Counted from the first letter of the stretch, positions 17,122 through 25,666 are shown. The stretch is DNA of 64,000 bases from SLHU01 sp009929975 (GCA_040776905.1 JAXGZQ010000001.1:1-64000); one strand, 5' to 3'. Translations and numbers: made by a program. The notes: a model not told the origin generated them from the sequence alone.

Positions 17122-18380
17122 TCGGTTTCCTCCGTTTCTTTTATATTTGCGAACGCACCTGCGTCCTGCAGTTTAGTCATCGCGCCGTTGATCAGGTAGA
17201 GGTCGCCACCGATTTCTGCCGGGATGCGATCCAGATTTTCAAGCTCCCTGATGTCGTTGGCGCTCATCCAGCCGTTCTGACGTGCGGTAGCGTAACCGCT
17301 CATTCGGCTTACATAGTCGCCTCGAAGCAGCCCGTCCACATTGAACTTTATAAACAGCTTCGGTTTTTCGCTCTCCATGAGTAGGGCGCGGCACATAGAC
17401 TGTTCCCAGCGCACCACCCAAGGATCAAGGGTGTATTTCACGAACTCTAACGATTGCTGTTCGATGTTGGAGAAGGACGATTTTTCAAGGTCAGCCAACA
17501 TGTGAGGTGGCACCCTAAAAATACGGGCGATCTCATTGATCTGAAATTTTCTCGTCTCCAGAAATTGAGCCTGTTCCGGTGAGATCCCAATTGGCTGATA
17601 CTTCATGCCTTCTTCAAGAACAGCCACCCGGTGCGAGTTTCCGCTCCCCTGATAAGCTGCGTTCCAGGACTCCTTAATCTTTTGCGGGTCCTTGATGGTG
17701 CCGGGGTGTTCCAGCACGCCGCCCGGAGCAGCTCCGTTAGCGAAGAATTTCGCACCGTATTCCTCAGTGGCAATGGCCAGTCCCACAGCATTCTTCGCCA
17801 TTGCGATGGGAGAGTAACCAACCAGTCCATCAAAGCCGAGACCAGGAATATGAAGAACATCGGAAGGAGCCAGGTAGACTTGGCTGTCTTTGCCAAGGGA
17901 GGCAGTGTCCTCGTTACTGCGTTGGTACAAATAGAAAAGCCGACCGTTTGAATCTCGGTCGACTGTCATTTTGTTCGGCATCAGTGGATAAAGTGCAACG
18001 ACCTCGCCACGGGCGTTTCTAATGATCTGCGCGTAGGCGTTTCCCCATAATAAAAGATGACTCATTAGCGTTTCTCTAAACGCAAAGGAAGTCATCTCAG
18101 GATTCGGCTCGTCATGAAGCAGCTTGTATAGTGGGTGTTTGAGGTGTTTTTCCTTGCCTCCGGAATCATTGTATTGATATATATGGAGCGGAAGCCCCGC
18201 CAATGTTTCAGACAATATCCTCACGCAGCTGTATACTGCTGTCATTTGCATGGCCGTCTGTTCATTGACCGGCTTTCCCGCACTGGTGCTTCCGAAAAAG
18301 AAGCTGTAGCGGCTGCCACCGAGGGCATCTTGAGGCTTGTCACGCGCCTTGAATATTCCTTGAAGTATTCCCATAGACAT
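17118..18380 (-). CDS. Portal protein
   Basis: A portal protein of about 420 residues (HK97 type): NEQTAMQMTAVYSCVRILSETLAGLPLHIYQYN, LLHDEPNPEMTSFAFRETLMSHLLLWGNAYAQI, VLHIPGLGFDGLVGYSPIAMAKNAVGLA. It forms the dodecameric DNA gate at the capsid vertex and the docking site for terminase. The start is uncertain among GTG 18383, ATG 18380 and ATG 18374; AAAGGAGAG directly precedes them and I chose the middle one. Confidence 0.93.
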   Translation of the reverse strand: MSMGILQGIFKARDKPQDALGGSRYSFFFGSTSAGKPVNEQTAMQMTAVYSCVRILSETLAGLPLHIYQYNDSGGKEKHLKHPLYKLLHDEPNPEMTSFAFRETLMSHLLLWGNAYAQIIRNARGEVVALYPLMPNKMTVDRDSNGRLFYLYQRSNEDTASLGKDSQVYLAPSDVLHIPGLGFDGLVGYSPIAMAKNAVGLAIATEEYGAKFFANGAAPGGVLEHPGTIKDPQKIKESWNAAYQGSGNSHRVAVLEEGMKYQPIGISPEQAQFLETRKFQINEIARIFRVPPHMLADLEKSSFSNIEQQSLEFVKYTLDPWVVRWEQSMCRALLMESEKPKLFIKFNVDGLLRGDYVSRMSGYATARQNGWMSANDIRELENLDRIPAEIGGDLYLINGAMTKLQDAGAFANIKETEETE

Positions 18381-18392
18381 CACTCTCCTTTA

Positions 18393-19985
18393 CTAAAAAA
18401 CAAGCAGGCCACGATCGTCATAGACCGAAGCGCCACTTTCATTGCCGCATCGAATCGCCCGATCAAGGGCCATAATGGTGGCGACTGCGCCGTCGATTTT
18501 CTCTGTGGATTTTTCCTTGTCCGCTTTGATATTGCCTGCCGGGTCGGTGCGGATGTAGATGTTGTCCATCATCCAGCGCAGGACCGGGTGACCGCTGTGG
18601 GCAAGTTTTTGTTCTAAGGTTAGCTTCATCAGTTCCTTGGTCGGCGGACTCATATCCTTGAAGCCCTGTCCGAAAGGAACGACAGTAAATCCCATACCCT
18701 CAAGGTTCTGGACCATCTGCACAGCACCCCAGCGGTCAAAGGCAATCTCGCGAATGTTGTATTTCGTACCCTGCTCCTCAATAAAGCTTTCAATGAAGCC
18801 ATAGTGGACCACATTGCCTTCGGTAGTTAAAAGGTAGCCTTGCTTTTTCCATACATCATAATTCACATGGTCACGCCGCACACGCAAATCGATGTTGTCC
18901 TCCGGTATCCAGAAGAACGGGAGCACGACATACTTGTCATCTTCGTCCAGCGGCGGGAATACCAGAACAAAGGCAGTAATGTCGGTGGAAGATGAAAGGT
19001 CAAGCCCGCCGTAGCAAATACGGCCCCGTAAGGCTTCGGGATCGACTGCAAAAGCGCAGGCATCCCATTTGTCCATCGGCATCCAGCGCACAGATTGTTT
19101 AACCCATTGGTTCAAGCGGAGCTGCCTGAAGCTATTCTCCTCGGCGGGATTTTGGCGGGCCGATTCAAAGGCTGCTTTGACCTTATCCAAACCGACTGTA
19201 ATACCGAGGGAGGGATTGGCTTTTTTCCACACCTTTGGATCTGTCCAGTCATCCTCTTGTGCAGCACCATATATGATCGGATAGAAGGTCGGGTCATGTT
19301 TTCTACCGTCGATGATATCCAGCGCCTTCTGATGAACCTCCCAGCAGATGCTGTTCTGATTGTCTCCGGCGGTGGTAATTAAAAAATAGAGCGGCTGCAT
19401 CCTCGCATCGCCGCTGCCTTTGGTCATAACGTCGTAGAGCTTTCGGTTTGGCTGGGTATGAAGTTCATCGAACACCACACCGTGGGTATTGAAACCGTGC
19501 TTGTTGCCAACATCGGCAGACAGCACCTGATAAATGCTCCCGGTCGGTAAATAAGCAAGACGTTTCATGGAATCAAGAATCTTGACACGTTTCGCAAGCG
19601 CCGGACACATCCGCACCATATCCGCTGCGACGTTAAAGACGATAGACGCCTGATTGCGATCAGCGGCGCAGCCGTAGACCTCGGCGCGTTCCTCATTGTC
19701 GCCACAAGTCAGCAGTAGAGCAACCGCAGCGGCGAGCTCTGATTTGCCCATCTTCTTTGGTATTTCTACATACGCTGTGTTGAACTGTCGATAGCCGTTG
19801 GGCTTGATGGTGCCAAAGATGTCTCGAATAATCTGCTCCTGCCAGTCAATCAGCTCAAAAGGCTTACCGGCCCAGGTTCCCTTGGTGTGGGAGAGCGCCT
19901 CAATAAAGGACACGGCGTAATCGGCCAGAGCCTTGTCATAGATTGAATCCGATGCTTTAAATCGGGTGGGTTTATATTTCTTCAA
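18393..19985 (-). CDS. terL: Terminase large subunit
   Basis: A 530-residue packaging ATPase-nuclease. The Walker A-like EIPKKMGKSE is near residues 74-83 and the Walker B GVVFDELHTQPN near 165-175. The RNase H-like nuclease domain begins around CYGGLDLSSSTDITAFVLVF. It belongs to the Terminase_1/YmfN-like lineage of Clostridia phages. The start used is TTG at 19985; the strong GGAGGTGA lies an unusually long 15 nt upstream, so the true start may differ. Unusually, four small genes, a methyltransferase and a SAM synthetase separate it from the small subunit. Confidence 0.94.
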   Translation of the reverse strand: MKKYKPTRFKASDSIYDKALADYAVSFIEALSHTKGTWAGKPFELIDWQEQIIRDIFGTIKPNGYRQFNTAYVEIPKKMGKSELAAAVALLLTCGDNEERAEVYGCAADRNQASIVFNVAADMVRMCPALAKRVKILDSMKRLAYLPTGSIYQVLSADVGNKHGFNTHGVVFDELHTQPNRKLYDVMTKGSGDARMQPLYFLITTAGDNQNSICWEVHQKALDIIDGRKHDPTFYPIIYGAAQEDDWTDPKVWKKANPSLGITVGLDKVKAAFESARQNPAEENSFRQLRLNQWVKQSVRWMPMDKWDACAFAVDPEALRGRICYGGLDLSSSTDITAFVLVFPPLDEDDKYVVLPFFWIPEDNIDLRVRRDHVNYDVWKKQGYLLTTEGNVVHYGFIESFIEEQGTKYNIREIAFDRWGAVQMVQNLEGMGFTVVPFGQGFKDMSPPTKELMKLTLEQKLAHSGHPVLRWMMDNIYIRTDPAGNIKADKEKSTEKIDGAVATIMALDRAIRCGNESGASVYDDRGLLVF

Positions 19986-20102
19986 TTTTCTGATACGCCG
20001 TCACCTCCTTTGGCAGGGCATAAAAAATACAGCCCATCATGGCTGCATAACGAGGAACAGAGCCGGTCGGCTCATGTCCCAAGAAGCTGAAGTTTGTTTG
20101 TG

Positions 20103-20330
20103 TTAGCTATTTTCCTTATGCAGCAGGAGTTCAAGGGCAAGCTGCGTGTCTGGGTCGGAGGGGTCTACATCCCAACCTCTGTCGTAGTTGCATACGACCT
20201 TACCATCACGCTTAAGCATCAGCTTGCTGATCCTGCCGCTTTCGATTCCAAACTGGGAACCTTCCTCGTAAACCTTTATCCAGTAATGAAAAATGCTGTT
20301 GTGAATCTTAAGGCTTCCTTCTTTCCACAT
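20103..20330 (-). CDS. Small phage protein of unknown function
   Basis: A 75-residue protein (MWKEGSLKIHNSIFHYWIKVYEEGSQFGIESGRISKLMLKRDGKVVCNYDRGWDVDPSDPDTQLALELLLHKEN). Proteins of this kind, with the YDRGWD.....D...A...L pattern, occur near terminase genes in Clostridia phages. The start at 20330 is preceded by GGGAGTGCACACC and, further up, by leader motif A (20351-20413), which suggests its own control. About 120 bases between its stop and the large terminase hold no gene I can see. Confidence 0.7.
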   Translation of the reverse strand: MWKEGSLKIHNSIFHYWIKVYEEGSQFGIESGRISKLMLKRDGKVVCNYDRGWDVDPSDPDTQLALELLLHKENS

Positions 20331-20350
20331 GGTGTGCACTCCCTTCGTTT

Positions 20351-20413
20351 TTGTATGTGTATATTCGCTCTGAAAGCACACAATAGCAAGTCAATTCAGA
20401 GATATAAATGCAC
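20351..20413 (-). promoter_or_regulatory. Leader motif family A, copy 3
   Basis: Minus-strand GACTTGCTATTGTGTG then CTTTCAGAGCGAATATAC. It aligns without gaps to the copies at 2979-3034 and 21601-21662 across ACTTGCTAT, CTTTnAGAG and the following AT-rich block. It ends 21 nt before the start codon at 20330. Confidence 0.5.
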
Positions 20414-20440
20414 CAAATATCGTGATGAAAGGGATGTGTT

Positions 20441-20617
20441 TTACGCCTCGCCTGTCAGGATGAAGTGGGTATATTCCTTGCGGTTTTCTTCGAGGTACAC
20501 AACCAGCTCATAAAAGCCCATGTCGTTCGCGATGCGCTGCACCGATACTACATCAAACATATTCGTCAGACCGGTGTCGCGTATGGCCAAGATCTGCTTT
20601 CGCACCTTATCGGTCAT
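20441..20617 (-). CDS. DUF5049-like small protein
   Basis: A 58-residue protein (MTDKVRKQILAIRDTGLTNMFDVVSVQRIANDMGFYELVVYLEENRKEYTHFILTGEA). The QILAIRDTGxTNMFDVxxVQRIANDMGFYELVxYL pattern is that of the small DUF5049 proteins that accompany phage terminase regions in Clostridia; their function is unknown. The start at 20617 follows GGAGGTGCGACG. Its first bases overlap the end of the DUF4314-like gene. Confidence 0.75.
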   Translation of the reverse strand: MTDKVRKQILAIRDTGLTNMFDVVSVQRIANDMGFYELVVYLEENRKEYTHFILTGEA

Positions 20618-20840
20618 CGTCGCACCTCCGGCAAAGGTCCTCGCCATAGACCACGTTAAGTCCGCTGCCGTTGTCCCAACTAACTATGATGCTTGCTGTG
20701 TCATCCACACCGGTTACAGTGCCTTTGGTGCCGATGGGCGGAGCCTGCACATCATCCATGCGAAGAAGCTCAACGCGGCAACCGACCGGAAATTGACGGC
20801 GGATGCGATCGACTACTTCTTTATTCGGAAATCTCATCAT
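20607..20840 (-). CDS. DUF4314-like small protein
   Basis: A 77-residue protein (MMRFPNKEVVDRIRRQFPVGCRVELLRMDDVQAPPIGTKGTVTGVDDTASIIVSWDNGSGLNVVYGEDLCRRCDD). It has an SH3-like beta-barrel pattern: GCRVELLxMDD, PPxGTxGTVxGVDD, WDNGSxLxVVxGxD. DUF4314 proteins sit next to DUF5049 and virulence-related genes in Clostridia phages. Their role is unknown. The start at 20840 follows AAGGAGGCAACTG. The gene overlaps both neighbours by about 10-20 nt. Confidence 0.78.
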   Translation of the reverse strand: MMRFPNKEVVDRIRRQFPVGCRVELLRMDDVQAPPIGTKGTVTGVDDTASIIVSWDNGSGLNVVYGEDLCRRCDDDR

Positions 20841-21576
20841 CAGTTGCCTCCTTTCCATTCAGCAGGGCATTTACCGCTTCTACTACAGCGGGGTCGTCGG
20901 TAGCGGCGTTCAGGTCCTCTGCGCTGAAGCCCTTCTTCGCTCCCGTTCGAAATGCGGCGCTGCCGGTCAGGTTCCGAAGAAGTGTCCGGCGCGTTTCCTT
21001 GAACTCATCGCCAATGAAGCCGAGCCTAAGAAGGAAGCAGCGGAAGGCGTACTTCTCATTGTCCGTTTCTTTTTCCTTGGCAGTCACACGCTTATGGCTC
21101 TTAGCTGCATCAAGTAGATGCCCAAGGAAATGAGACGCTGCACTTATGACCTCAGGCTCCGGAATGCGATCGAACCAAGGGAAACGGATAAGCTCCTCAG
21201 TGACCTCAATTTCTAAGCTGTCAGAATCGAGCGCTTTTTTGATGAGCGTTGCTTTGCTGTCCACCATCCTGCGTAGGTTTTCAATCGCCGCTTGGGTGGT
21301 GTCCTTTAGTGGGAGCTCGATGCAAAGCCCATCGGTGACTTCCTCGGTCTCAGCTTCAAAGCCCATTTCAGAAAGGCGCTCGATAAGCTGCTCACCCTTG
21401 CCGCTATTGGTGTGGTCATCGAAGGAAAGAATGCCGTCCTTGCTGATGGTGAAGTTGTCCACCTGATAAGCACAGGATGGAACGCCGAGGTACTTGGCGT
21501 CGCTTTCGAGAATTTGCGCGATGGCCTGTACCAGTCGCTTGCGGTCGGGTCCGGTTACGTTGTACTTGATTTCCAT
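20821..21576 (-). CDS. Virulence-related-protein-type phage protein
   Basis: A 251-residue protein (MEIKYNVTGPDRKRLVQAIAQILESDAKYLGVPSCAYQVDNFTISKDG...). Homologues in Clostridia prophages are often labelled 'virulence protein' without experimental basis. The N-terminal ~70 residues form an alpha/beta unit, the middle is acidic, and the C-terminal half is helical and basic. No catalytic motif is visible. The start at 21576 has AGGAGGTTTTGAAA before it and leader motif A further upstream. Confidence 0.65.
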   Translation of the reverse strand: MEIKYNVTGPDRKRLVQAIAQILESDAKYLGVPSCAYQVDNFTISKDGILSFDDHTNSGKGEQLIERLSEMGFEAETEEVTDGLCIELPLKDTTQAAIENLRRMVDSKATLIKKALDSDSLEIEVTEELIRFPWFDRIPEPEVISAASHFLGHLLDAAKSHKRVTAKEKETDNEKYAFRCFLLRLGFIGDEFKETRRTLLRNLTGSAAFRTGAKKGFSAEDLNAATDDPAVVEAVNALLNGKEATDDEISE

Positions 21577-21600
21577 TTTCAAAACCTCCTATCGTTTTGG

Positions 21601-21662
21601 TATGTACATACATCACTCTAAAGGCACTATATAGCAAGTGATTTTCGAGAAATACATGTGCT
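21601..21662 (-). promoter_or_regulatory. Leader motif family A, copy 2
   Basis: Minus-strand CACTTGCTATATAGTG then CCTTTAGAGTGATGTATG. TCACT and AGTGA at its ends are inverted repeats. This is the best-preserved of three copies, and it ends 25 nt before the start codon at 21576. Confidence 0.5.
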
Positions 21663-21708
21663 AAATCGAGTCGGAGGAATCGACTGTTTATCATCAGCGG
21701 TACTATCG

Positions 21709-22953
21709 TCAAGCATGGCTGTCCTCGCTGGTTGTCACTTCCGCATAGGAGTAGAGCAGACCATCGCGCTGGACAGAAACCTTGTCAGCAGAGCCGACCT
21801 GTTCGATGTACCGCTTGACGATAACGTCGCAGAACTTCTCATCAAGCTCGATGGTGAAGCAGGATCGGTCAGACTGCTCGCAGGCGATGAGCGTTGAACC
21901 GCTGCCGCCAAAGGGATCGAGCACCAGGGTATTGCTCATGCTGCTGTTCATAATCGGGTACGCCAAGAGCGGGACCGGCTTCATAGTTGGGTGATCGCCA
22001 TTTTTCTTAGGCTTATCGAATTCCCAGATAGTGGTTTCCTTACGACCGGTGTACCACTGATGCTTTCCGGTTTTCTTCCAACCGAAGAGGACAGGCTCGT
22101 GCTGCCATTGGTATGGAGAGCGTCCTAGTACCAGCGACTGTTTCTTCCAGATGCAGCACCCGGACAAATAAAAACCGGCATCCACAAAGGCTCTCCTGAA
22201 ATTCAGCCCTTCGGTGTCGGCGTGGAATACATAGATGCTGGCGTCATCCGCCATGACCGCTTCGGTGTTTGTAAAAGCATCGAGCAGAAAGTGGTAGAAG
22301 GCGTCGTTACCCATGTTGTCGTTCTTGATTTTCCCAGCGCTGCCTTCATAGTTGACGTTGTAGGGCGGGTCGGTGATCACGAGATTGGCTTTGACACCTG
22401 CCATTAGCAAGTCAAAGGTGTCTTTCTTAGTGCTATCACCACAGACCAGCCGGTGCCGACCAAGGGTCCAGAGGTCACCGAGCTTGGTGATCGGAGGTTC
22501 CTTAAGCTCTGCATCAACATCGAAATCATCATCGTGAATGCCGTCTTTGATACTATCCTTAAACAGATCGTCAAGTTCAGCGGGGTCAAAGCCTGTGAGC
22601 GATACATCGAAGTCTGCGCCCTGCAAATCGGCGATCAGTAGAGCCAGTTTCTCTTTATCCCATTCGCCGGAAATCTTATTCAGCGCGATGTTGAGAGCCT
22701 TTTCCTTCTCGACATCCATTTCGACCACTACACACTCGACTTCGGTGATGCCCATGTCGATGAGCACCTTCAAACGCTGGTGCCCACCTACAATACAGCC
22801 GGTCACCTTATTCCAGATGACCGGCTCGACGTATCCGAACTGTTCAATTGAGCGCTTAAGCTTATCATATTCCGGATCACCGGGCTTCAATTCCTTACGG
22901 GGATTGTAGTCCGCAGGCAGAAGCTCAGCGGTATTCTTTTTTTCAATCAGCAT
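21709..22953 (-). CDS. ParB-like nuclease domain fused to DNA methyltransferase
   Basis: A 414-residue two-domain protein. Residues about 1-140 are a ParB-N/Srx-like domain (ELLPADYNPRKELKPGDPEYDKLKRSI...VEPVIWNK..GCIVGGHQRLKVL). Residues about 155-395 are a beta-class N6-adenine/N4-cytosine methyltransferase with the catalytic TDPPYN motif and the SAM-binding LDPFGGSGSTLIACEQSDR motif near the C-terminus. It is probably a phage DNA-modifying enzyme that protects against host restriction. The start overlaps the SAM synthetase gene by 11 nt, so cofactor supply and methylation are coupled. Confidence 0.93.
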   Translation of the reverse strand: MLIEKKNTAELLPADYNPRKELKPGDPEYDKLKRSIEQFGYVEPVIWNKVTGCIVGGHQRLKVLIDMGITEVECVVVEMDVEKEKALNIALNKISGEWDKEKLALLIADLQGADFDVSLTGFDPAELDDLFKDSIKDGIHDDDFDVDAELKEPPITKLGDLWTLGRHRLVCGDSTKKDTFDLLMAGVKANLVITDPPYNVNYEGSAGKIKNDNMGNDAFYHFLLDAFTNTEAVMADDASIYVFHADTEGLNFRRAFVDAGFYLSGCCIWKKQSLVLGRSPYQWQHEPVLFGWKKTGKHQWYTGRKETTIWEFDKPKKNGDHPTMKPVPLLAYPIMNSSMSNTLVLDPFGGSGSTLIACEQSDRSCFTIELDEKFCDVIVKRYIEQVGSADKVSVQRDGLLYSYAEVTTSEDSHA

Positions 22954-24106
22954 ATTTCTTTACCGCCTCTCGTAGTTCGTTATAACGGTCCAGCCATTCC
23001 CAGCGAGAAAGTGTTCCACTGAAATGGCCATAGGTTGCTGTATCTGCGTATATGGGATCGCGCAAACTCAGCGTTTCGATGATCGCCGCTGGACGCAGGT
23101 TAAAAACCTCGAGGACCGCTTTGCGAAGAATTTCATCAGGGACTGTCCCTGTACCAAAGGTATCAATTTCAACCGCAACAGGATCAGCCTTGCCGATAGC
23201 ATAGGAGATGGCCACCTGACAGCGTTTGGCATAGCCGCAACGAACGAGGTTCTTTGCGATGGCCCTTGCCATGTAGGCACCGGAGCGGTCTACCTTCGTC
23301 GGGTCTTTTCCGGAGAATGCACCACCGCCATGAGCAGCAAGTCCGCCATAGCTATCTACCATAATCTTTCGACCGGTCAAACCGGTGTCAGCTGCAGGTC
23401 CGCCCTCGACAAAACGGCCAGAGGGATTGATGAGGATTTCAGTATTATCATCAAACGGGAACTTCTCGAACACCGGCCACAGCACTTGGGAGATGATCTC
23501 ACTGCGGAGAATCTCAAAATCCTTATCAGCGCGGTGCTGCACAGAAACAATAATCGTTTTGATGCGCTTGGGCTTGTCATCTTCATATTCGACAGTGACT
23601 TGGGCTTTGCCATCAGGACCAATGCCTTTGATGACGCCATTTTTCATGGTGTTATCGAGCTTTTGACAAATGCCATGAGCAAATACGAGAGGGAGCGGAA
23701 GTTTTTCTACCGTCTCATCTGTGGCATAGCCATAAACAGTACCTTGGTCGCCAGCGCCGAGCATGGAATACCAAGAGGTATCTCCAGCACGGGATTCCAG
23801 CGCCTGATTCACACCACCCGCGATATCCTTGCTTTGCTGGTGGACGAACACAAACACCATGAACTTCCATGGGTTGTAGCCGACATCTGCGAGAACTCTG
23901 CGGACCACCCAGCGGATGTCTACTTTTTTCGAGCAGGTGATTTCGCCCGCTACGATGATTTTTCCTTTGGTAGCCATGACCTCGCAGGCCACACGGGAAG
24001 CTTTATCTTTGCGAAGACACGCATCAAGAATGCTGTCTGCAATCAGGTCGCAGAGTTTATCCGGGTGACCCTTGCAGACACTTTCAGAAGTTTTGTATTT
24101 TGTCAT
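22943..24106 (-). CDS. metK: S-adenosylmethionine synthetase
   Basis: A 387-residue methionine adenosyltransferase, making SAM from methionine and ATP. The family signatures are present: GHPDK (13-17), GAGDQG, GRFVEGGPAADTGLTGRK, HGGGAFSGKDPTKVDRSGAY and the DTFGTG segment. It looks complete and active. It is a phage-borne paralogue, because it lies inside the packaging gene cluster, between the small terminase (2 nt away) and the methyltransferase (11-nt overlap). The likely role is to supply methyl donor during phage replication. Confidence 0.96.
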   Translation of the reverse strand: MTKYKTSESVCKGHPDKLCDLIADSILDACLRKDKASRVACEVMATKGKIIVAGEITCSKKVDIRWVVRRVLADVGYNPWKFMVFVFVHQQSKDIAGGVNQALESRAGDTSWYSMLGAGDQGTVYGYATDETVEKLPLPLVFAHGICQKLDNTMKNGVIKGIGPDGKAQVTVEYEDDKPKRIKTIIVSVQHRADKDFEILRSEIISQVLWPVFEKFPFDDNTEILINPSGRFVEGGPAADTGLTGRKIMVDSYGGLAAHGGGAFSGKDPTKVDRSGAYMARAIAKNLVRCGYAKRCQVAISYAIGKADPVAVEIDTFGTGTVPDEILRKAVLEVFNLRPAAIIETLSLRDPIYADTATYGHFSGTLSRWEWLDRYNELREAVKKYAD

Positions 24107-24107
24107 A

Positions 24108-24659
24108 TCATTTTCCTTTCCGGGCGGTTAAGAGCCGCTCCATAACATCATCTTGCGGATTCACACCACTGTACTCGCCGGTACAGTTTTCCTTTACGAT
24201 CTGAAAAATCTCCATCCACAGGCGGTTTGTTTGGTTCATGTAGTTCTGACCCATCGCCACATAGGGACTCTGAATTGCATTGCCTGTAGTGGGGTGCTTT
24301 GCAAGAAAGCCGTATTCAGTAACTGCTTCCTCACACTGAATCCACCTTGCCACGCTCATGGCGTAGCGCTCCAGAAGCTGCGGAGCTACAAGAACCGCAC
24401 AGCCACGTTCGTTCAGCCAAGTCCAGGCGGATTTGTAGATTTCGCTCGCGACGAGTGTCTTGCCATCTTTTTGTATGGCTTCGAGCATTTTGTTTGGTTC
24501 AGGCATTTCAAGACCTTTGAGATCTGCTGCATCTTGAAATTCCATCACGGTCAGTTTCCTGCCGCCGGGATTGCCCTCGGCTATTTTGTCGGCTAATGGC
24601 TTCTTTTTTGCGCCCGCGCCGATACGAGCACCGCCACGGTTGGTACCGTCTTTTGCCAA
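24108..24659 (-). CDS. terS: Terminase small subunit, P27 family
   Basis: A 183-residue protein beginning (TTG start) MAKDGTNRGGARIGAGAKKKPLADKIAEGNPGGRKL, the recognisable N-terminus of P27-type small terminases. It continues with KSAWTWLNERGCAVLVAPQLLERYAMSVARWIQCEEAV...SPYVAMGQNYMNQTNRLW. It recognises phage DNA for packaging. I chose TTG at 24659 because GAGGTGATATTT precedes it and the usual MAKDGTxRGG start follows. Separation from the large subunit by about 4 kb is unusual. Confidence 0.9.
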   Translation of the reverse strand: MAKDGTNRGGARIGAGAKKKPLADKIAEGNPGGRKLTVMEFQDAADLKGLEMPEPNKMLEAIQKDGKTLVASEIYKSAWTWLNERGCAVLVAPQLLERYAMSVARWIQCEEAVTEYGFLAKHPTTGNAIQSPYVAMGQNYMNQTNRLWMEIFQIVKENCTGEYSGVNPQDDVMERLLTARKGK

Positions 24660-24767
24660 AAATATCACCTCACTTTGCAGGGCTGGGGCTATTCCCTCGT
24701 TTGAAAGCGCGTTTTTCAACACGAAGCCCCACGCCGCTGTCCAGTTTGAAAAGTTTTAGAGATTTGA

Positions 24768-25124
24768 TCACCCCCACCGGTCACCGCTTTCAGCAGTAAT
24801 TCGGGAGTGACAGGGTTTACAAAGAGCCATCAGATTGCTCTTTTCATTGCCGCCGCCCTTGGAAAGCGGGAGGATGTGGTGGACCTCCTCGGCAGGCGTC
24901 AGCTTGCCTTGCTTCTCGCACTCCTCACAGAGGGGATGCAACTTGATGTAACGGTCACGGATGCGCTTCCAGCTTCTGCCGTAGCGTTTGTTGGACTTGG
25001 GGTCGCGTTCGTACTGGTTGTACTGTTTGTCAACGACCTTCTGGTGTTCGGCGCAGTATTGCTCACGCATGCTAAGCCGACCGCAGCCGGGGTAGGCGCA
25101 GGGACGCTTGGGTTTGTATGGCAT
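24768..25124 (-). CDS. HNH endonuclease
   Basis: A 118-residue HNH nuclease. The N-terminus has a zinc site (CAYPGCGRLS...YCAEH). The HNH core is CEECEKQGKLTPAEEVHHILPLSKGGGNEKSNLMALCKPCHSRITA with the ββα-metal residues HH, N and H. Free-standing HNH proteins next to terminase genes take part in genome packaging of many HK97-like phages. The start at 25124 has AAGGAGGTGAACAG before it. Together with terS it starts the packaging block. Confidence 0.93.
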   Translation of the reverse strand: MPYKPKRPCAYPGCGRLSMREQYCAEHQKVVDKQYNQYERDPKSNKRYGRSWKRIRDRYIKLHPLCEECEKQGKLTPAEEVHHILPLSKGGGNEKSNLMALCKPCHSRITAESGDRWG

Positions 25125-25140
25125 CTGTTCACCTCCTTGG

Positions 25141-25178
25141 GTACAAGAAAAGCCCTGCGGGATTGCTCCCACAAGGCT
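25141..25178 (-). terminator. Intrinsic terminator upstream of the HNH gene
   Basis: On the minus strand AGCCTTGTGGGAGC pairs with the GCTCCCGCAGGGCT-like arm (AATCCCGCAGGGCT, with mismatches), followed by TTTTCTTG. It lies between the regulator gene at 25232 and the HNH gene, so it would separate early from late transcription. Confidence 0.6.
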
Positions 25179-25231
25179 CTCTTAGATTCTATCTTCCTGA
25201 TTATAATGTTATCAGGAGTGGCGTGTGTCTT

Positions 25232-25666
25232 TCAGTGTCTTTTTGTGTCTACTTCACAGGGAGCAGGAATTTTGCAGTCATCCAGTGCCCGTGTGTGAAG
25301 CTTATGAATGTAGCGAAGGTCATAGCCCATATCCACAGCGATCTTCTCCCAGGAGAGGAAGCAGAGATAACGCTTCTCCAGTAAGGTCTGGTGCTCCGGA
25401 TTTACCACAGCTTTGATGACACTCATGATTTCTTTCTTGAGATCAACCAGCATGTCGATGTCATGATTAATATCATTCTGGAGATCAACGATCTTGCAGA
25501 TGGCATCAGCCATGCGGGAGGTTGAACCGCTGGGTTTTTTCGGCATACCAGTCATGACCGACGTGCAGGTTGTTGCCAGATCATTCAGTGAATCAACCTG
25601 TTGGAGTTTGGACTTGATACGCATGTCCAGATAACGCGCCTGAGAAAGGTAGGTCTTAGTATTCAT
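25232..25666 (-). CDS. Sigma-like late transcription regulator (DUF1492/ArpU type)
   Basis: A 144-residue protein. The N-terminal two thirds is helical (MNTKTYLSQARYLDMRIKSKLQQVDSLNDLA...). The C-terminus EHQTLLEKRYLCFLSWEKIAVDMGYDLRYIHKLHTRALDDCK is a sigma region-4 helix-turn-helix. Proteins of this family sit directly before the late (terminase) genes of Bacillota phages and activate late transcription. It begins 11 nt inside the preceding gene and is followed by a terminator. Confidence 0.85.
   Translation of the reverse strand: MNTKTYLSQARYLDMRIKSKLQQVDSLNDLATTCTSVMTGMPKKPSGSTSRMADAICKIVDLQNDINHDIDMLVDLKKEIMSVIKAVVNPEHQTLLEKRYLCFLSWEKIAVDMGYDLRYIHKLHTRALDDCKIPAPCEVDTKRH

Noticed and set aside
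23024..24145. A 373-codon plus-strand open frame opposite the SAM synthetase gene
   Set aside because: The minus strand encodes an unmistakable complete MetK, so the opposite frame is a shadow.
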